Shown here in pieces: positions 5,837 to 7,598 of a stretch of DNA of 7,598 bases. A model generated the notes under the pieces. It did not search any database. It was not told where the DNA came from and saw only the letters and a list, made by a program, of their open reading frames with translations. The position numbers were made by a program, and so were the translations under genes. Numbering within the stretch: the stretch's first letter is position 1; every line of letters starts with the position of its first letter. Source of the DNA: Akkermansiaceae bacterium UBA1506 (GTDB lineage Bacteria > Verrucomicrobiota > Verrucomicrobiia > Verrucomicrobiales > DEV007); NCBI GenBank assembly GCA_002323995.1, contig DCQY01000117.1, forward strand, positions 1-7,598. Direction: 5' to 3'.

Positions 5837-7352
5837 GGTTATCGCCATTCTCTTTCTGACTTCCTCTTTTGCGTCAGGGCAGGGAGCCCAGGGAGTGCTT
5901 CGAAAAAGCGAAGCGCTTAAACTGACGGAGTCGCAGCAGCAGCAGATCCGGGCGGTTCTCAGCAAGACCGCTAAGAAATACAATGAACTGCGGTCTCAAG
6001 GGAAGGGGGACCCGGGGTTGAACAGGAAACTGAATGCCCTGCGTGAGGGAGCGGAAAAAGAGGCACTGAAGTTTCTGACTGAGGAGCAGCGAACAACGTG
6101 GGATCAATTGAATCCTGGTATTCTTCCGGCTCCGGTCGAAAACGGGGCAAAGACTTCGCCTCCTCGCGACGGTTCTCTTATCATTCCGACCATTGACGAA
6201 CTAAAAAGACCTCCCTCGCCCGGAGCCTTTGGGCCTAGCACAACGCTTGCCAGAACAGTGCCGCATCAAGTGTCGTCGACGGGATACCTCATCCTGACTG
6301 ATCACACGGACCAAACCGCGGTCACTGCATTGGAGCAACTGGCTGAAGCCAGAGGTGGAGAATTGATGGCGTTGAAGTCTCTGGGAACACTTTACAAAAA
6401 CGCTCGAAAAGTTGAATTGCTTCAAGATGCCATTCGCGAGGTGAACCCTCGCTTTGTGGCAATCGCCCCGATGATGGAAAGCTATCGGGAGAACATGCAC
6501 TTATGCCTTTTGAGGATCTTATCCGGCCTCGATAAGGATCCGGAACTGGATGTCTTCCCCGGATACCTCATCGCTAGCAGCCCCGCGCAACTTGCTGAAC
6601 TAATTGAGCAAACGATTCAGTTCCGTCCTCGTGAAGTTGAAGAGATCCGACCGGTTTCCATGGGCGCGATCGAGGACAGCGATGCGAGGCGCTATCGGAG
6701 CTATCAAAAGGCGAAAGTGATGCAGAAGATGTTTGCTGAAGAGGGTAAACAGTCTCCCGCCATCATCGTGACGACGAAGAAGTCGCATATGGAGCGGGGT
6801 GACTATCCTGAGTTGCCGGCTGGAGAGGGGAATATCGTGATGTCACCGACTTCTCAGCGACATACCTTCGAGAGCCTTTCGCTTCCTGCCGAGTTGGCAA
6901 TCGATGAGAGTAATATGCTTTTCATGTTCGGGCACGGAACGACGAATCGCATTTGCGGAATCCATATTGATGCCTTTGCTAAGATCGACTTCGGCGGCGG
7001 AATCATTTTTTGCGGCTCCTGCATGTCGGCTGCTCCCTACGACGCTGATCGTGTCGACTTGACCTCCAAGCGCGATGACAAAAGATTCGCCTTTCATGCG
7101 ATGGATAACGGCGCTGTGGCGATGCTCGGGCACATGGGGCTTTGTGGTGGATTTCCAAAGGTGTTCCCCATGGCTGAGCAAGTGCTAGCAGGAACCTCGA
7201 CCGGAGAGGCTTATCAGCAGTTGATGAATTCGATCATAGGGGATAAGGCCATACCTGACTACTACCGGGGGCATGATGGTCCGAAAGGTCCGGCGAACGC
7301 TTACCTTTATGTCTTGCTGGGAGATCCGTCTTTGATTCCGGTAAAGAAGTAA
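5826..7352 (+). CDS. Secreted LTxxQ-domain plus caspase-like (C25/gingipain-type) peptidase
   Basis: This 508-residue protein starts with a Sec signal peptide (MLLRVIAILFLTSSFASGQG, cleavage near SFASG). Residues 27-95 form a charged helical segment with two LTxxQ motifs, LTESQ (33-37) and LTEEQ (84-88), resembling the periplasmic Spy/CpxP fold. A Pro-rich linker (98-150) follows. Residues 152-503 look like a clan CD caspase-like peptidase close to gingipains. YLILT (154-158) opens the fold, and LDVFPGYLIASSPAQLAELI (241-260) resembles the gingipain 'PDv.vGR' segment. NMLFMFGHG (363-371) supplies the presumed catalytic His370, and GGGIIFCGSCMSA (390-402) the presumed nucleophile Cys399, 29 residues later, close to the gingipain spacing. 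YLYVLLGDPSLIP near the end matches the closing strand of C25 domains. It would cleave proteins in the periplasm or outside the cell; specificity is unknown. An in-frame stop immediately precedes the ATG, fixing the start. Ten bp separate it from the next gene, indicating an operon. Confidence 0.75.
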   Translation: MLLRVIAILFLTSSFASGQGAQGVLRKSEALKLTESQQQQIRAVLSKTAKKYNELRSQGKGDPGLNRKLNALREGAEKEALKFLTEEQRTTWDQLNPGILPAPVENGAKTSPPRDGSLIIPTIDELKRPPSPGAFGPSTTLARTVPHQVSSTGYLILTDHTDQTAVTALEQLAEARGGELMALKSLGTLYKNARKVELLQDAIREVNPRFVAIAPMMESYRENMHLCLLRILSGLDKDPELDVFPGYLIASSPAQLAELIEQTIQFRPREVEEIRPVSMGAIEDSDARRYRSYQKAKVMQKMFAEEGKQSPAIIVTTKKSHMERGDYPELPAGEGNIVMSPTSQRHTFESLSLPAELAIDESNMLFMFGHGTTNRICGIHIDAFAKIDFGGGIIFCGSCMSAAPYDADRVDLTSKRDDKRFAFHAMDNGAVAMLGHMGLCGGFPKVFPMAEQVLAGTSTGEAYQQLMNSIIGDKAIPDYYRGHDGPKGPANAYLYVLLGDPSLIPVKK

Positions 7353-7362
7353 ATCGATTGTC

Positions 7363-7598
7363 ATGCACAAACCACACTTCGAAGAACTAGACTTTCGTGA
7401 GACGGAACTTGGGGATCTTATCCTTCGCCGTCGCACGCTTCTGTCATTGGGGAATGAAGAGATCCACGAGGTCATCCTTGGAGATGGTTACCTGATGTCG
7501 AGTTTGTTCACGGTGGTAGAGCAGGAATTGTCTAACTTAGGATTGTCGGCAGCGCTAGAGTCAACCGGGAGCCCGAATTTGGAGATAGTCGTGGGAGG
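7363..7598 (+). CDS. Spermidine-synthase/SAM-methyltransferase-like protein, 5' part only
   Basis: The frame from the ATG at 7363 is open to the window edge, giving 78 residues. MHKPHFEELDFRETELGDLI, then LRRR, then IHEVILGDGYLMSSLFTVVE match the N-terminal beta region of a bacterial family usually annotated as spermidine synthase or class I SAM-dependent methyltransferase. The visible part ends in LEIVVGG, where the glycine-rich nucleotide-binding motif I of the Rossmann fold begins. The catalytic part lies beyond the window, so aminopropyl transfer and methyl transfer cannot be told apart. It should be cytoplasmic: there is no signal peptide. It starts 10 bp after the stop of the caspase-like gene on the same strand, so co-transcription is likely, although a functional link is not obvious. 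No Shine-Dalgarno sequence is seen. Confidence 0.75.
   Translation, partial: MHKPHFEELDFRETELGDLILRRRTLLSLGNEEIHEVILGDGYLMSSLFTVVEQELSNLGLSAALESTGSPNLEIVVG

Noticed and set aside
5636..5983. 115-codon minus-strand ORF covering the spacer and the peptidase start
   Set aside because: Low-complexity, Arg/Ser/Cys-rich translation without a domain, and antisense to a clear signal peptide.
6843..7475. Minus-strand ORFs at 6843-7181 and 7185-7475
   Set aside because: Both are antisense to the caspase-like domain and the spermidine-synthase-like start, and neither contains a recognisable motif.
1..7598. CRISPR array, tRNA, rRNA, insertion sequence or phage genes
   Set aside because: No regularly spaced repeats, cloverleaf or rRNA-like segments, transposase or integrase motifs, or target-site duplications were seen on either strand.

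Overview
The window looks like chromosomal DNA from a free-living bacterium of the PVC group, most likely Verrucomicrobiota and less likely Planctomycetota. This rests on gene content: an exported formylglycine sulfatase, an exported beta-lactamase-fold serine hydrolase, a GH75-type chitosanase-like protein, a protein joining an LTxxQ-type domain to a caspase-like peptidase, and a spermidine-synthase-like protein. The base composition is moderate, and recognisable Shine-Dalgarno sequences are missing before essentially every start. No database search was possible, so the phylum is an inference.

Layout, left to right. (1) Minus-strand block, 1-2973: a serine hydrolase (2973 to 1780), a probable terminator hairpin just after it (1738-1764), a 263-bp spacer containing a GC-richer patch, a sulfatase (1516 to 83), and the possible first codons of another minus-strand gene running off the left edge (64 to 1). 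(2) Plus strand: a GH75 chitosanase-like secreted protein or lipoprotein (3288-4394), preceded by a 314-bp divergent spacer with an 8-bp inverted repeat and a doubtful 46-codon ORF that overlaps the GH75 start by ATGA. (3) Minus strand: an FMN-dependent alpha-hydroxy-acid oxidase/dehydrogenase (5558 to 4410), convergent with the GH75 gene and only 15 bp from it. (4) Plus-strand pair: a secreted LTxxQ plus C25/gingipain-like protein (5826-7352) and, 10 bp later, a spermidine-synthase/methyltransferase-like gene cut by the right edge (7363 onward).

How the genes work together: four of the six well-supported genes start with export signals (sulfatase, serine hydrolase, GH75 protein, caspase-like protein). 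The window therefore reads as a set of envelope or extracellular hydrolases acting on sulfated sugars, ester/amide or peptide substrates, chitosan-like glycans and proteins, with two cytoplasmic enzymes among them. The strand changes and the terminator argue against one large operon. The only convincing co-transcribed pair is the caspase-like gene and the spermidine-synthase-like gene.

I found no RNA gene, CRISPR array, insertion sequence or clear new multi-gene system. The most notable items are the domain architecture of the caspase-like protein, the near-perfect 18-bp repeat that surrounds its start codon and recurs exactly 100 bp upstream at the start of a 22-codon leader ORF, and the GC-richer patch upstream of the sulfatase.
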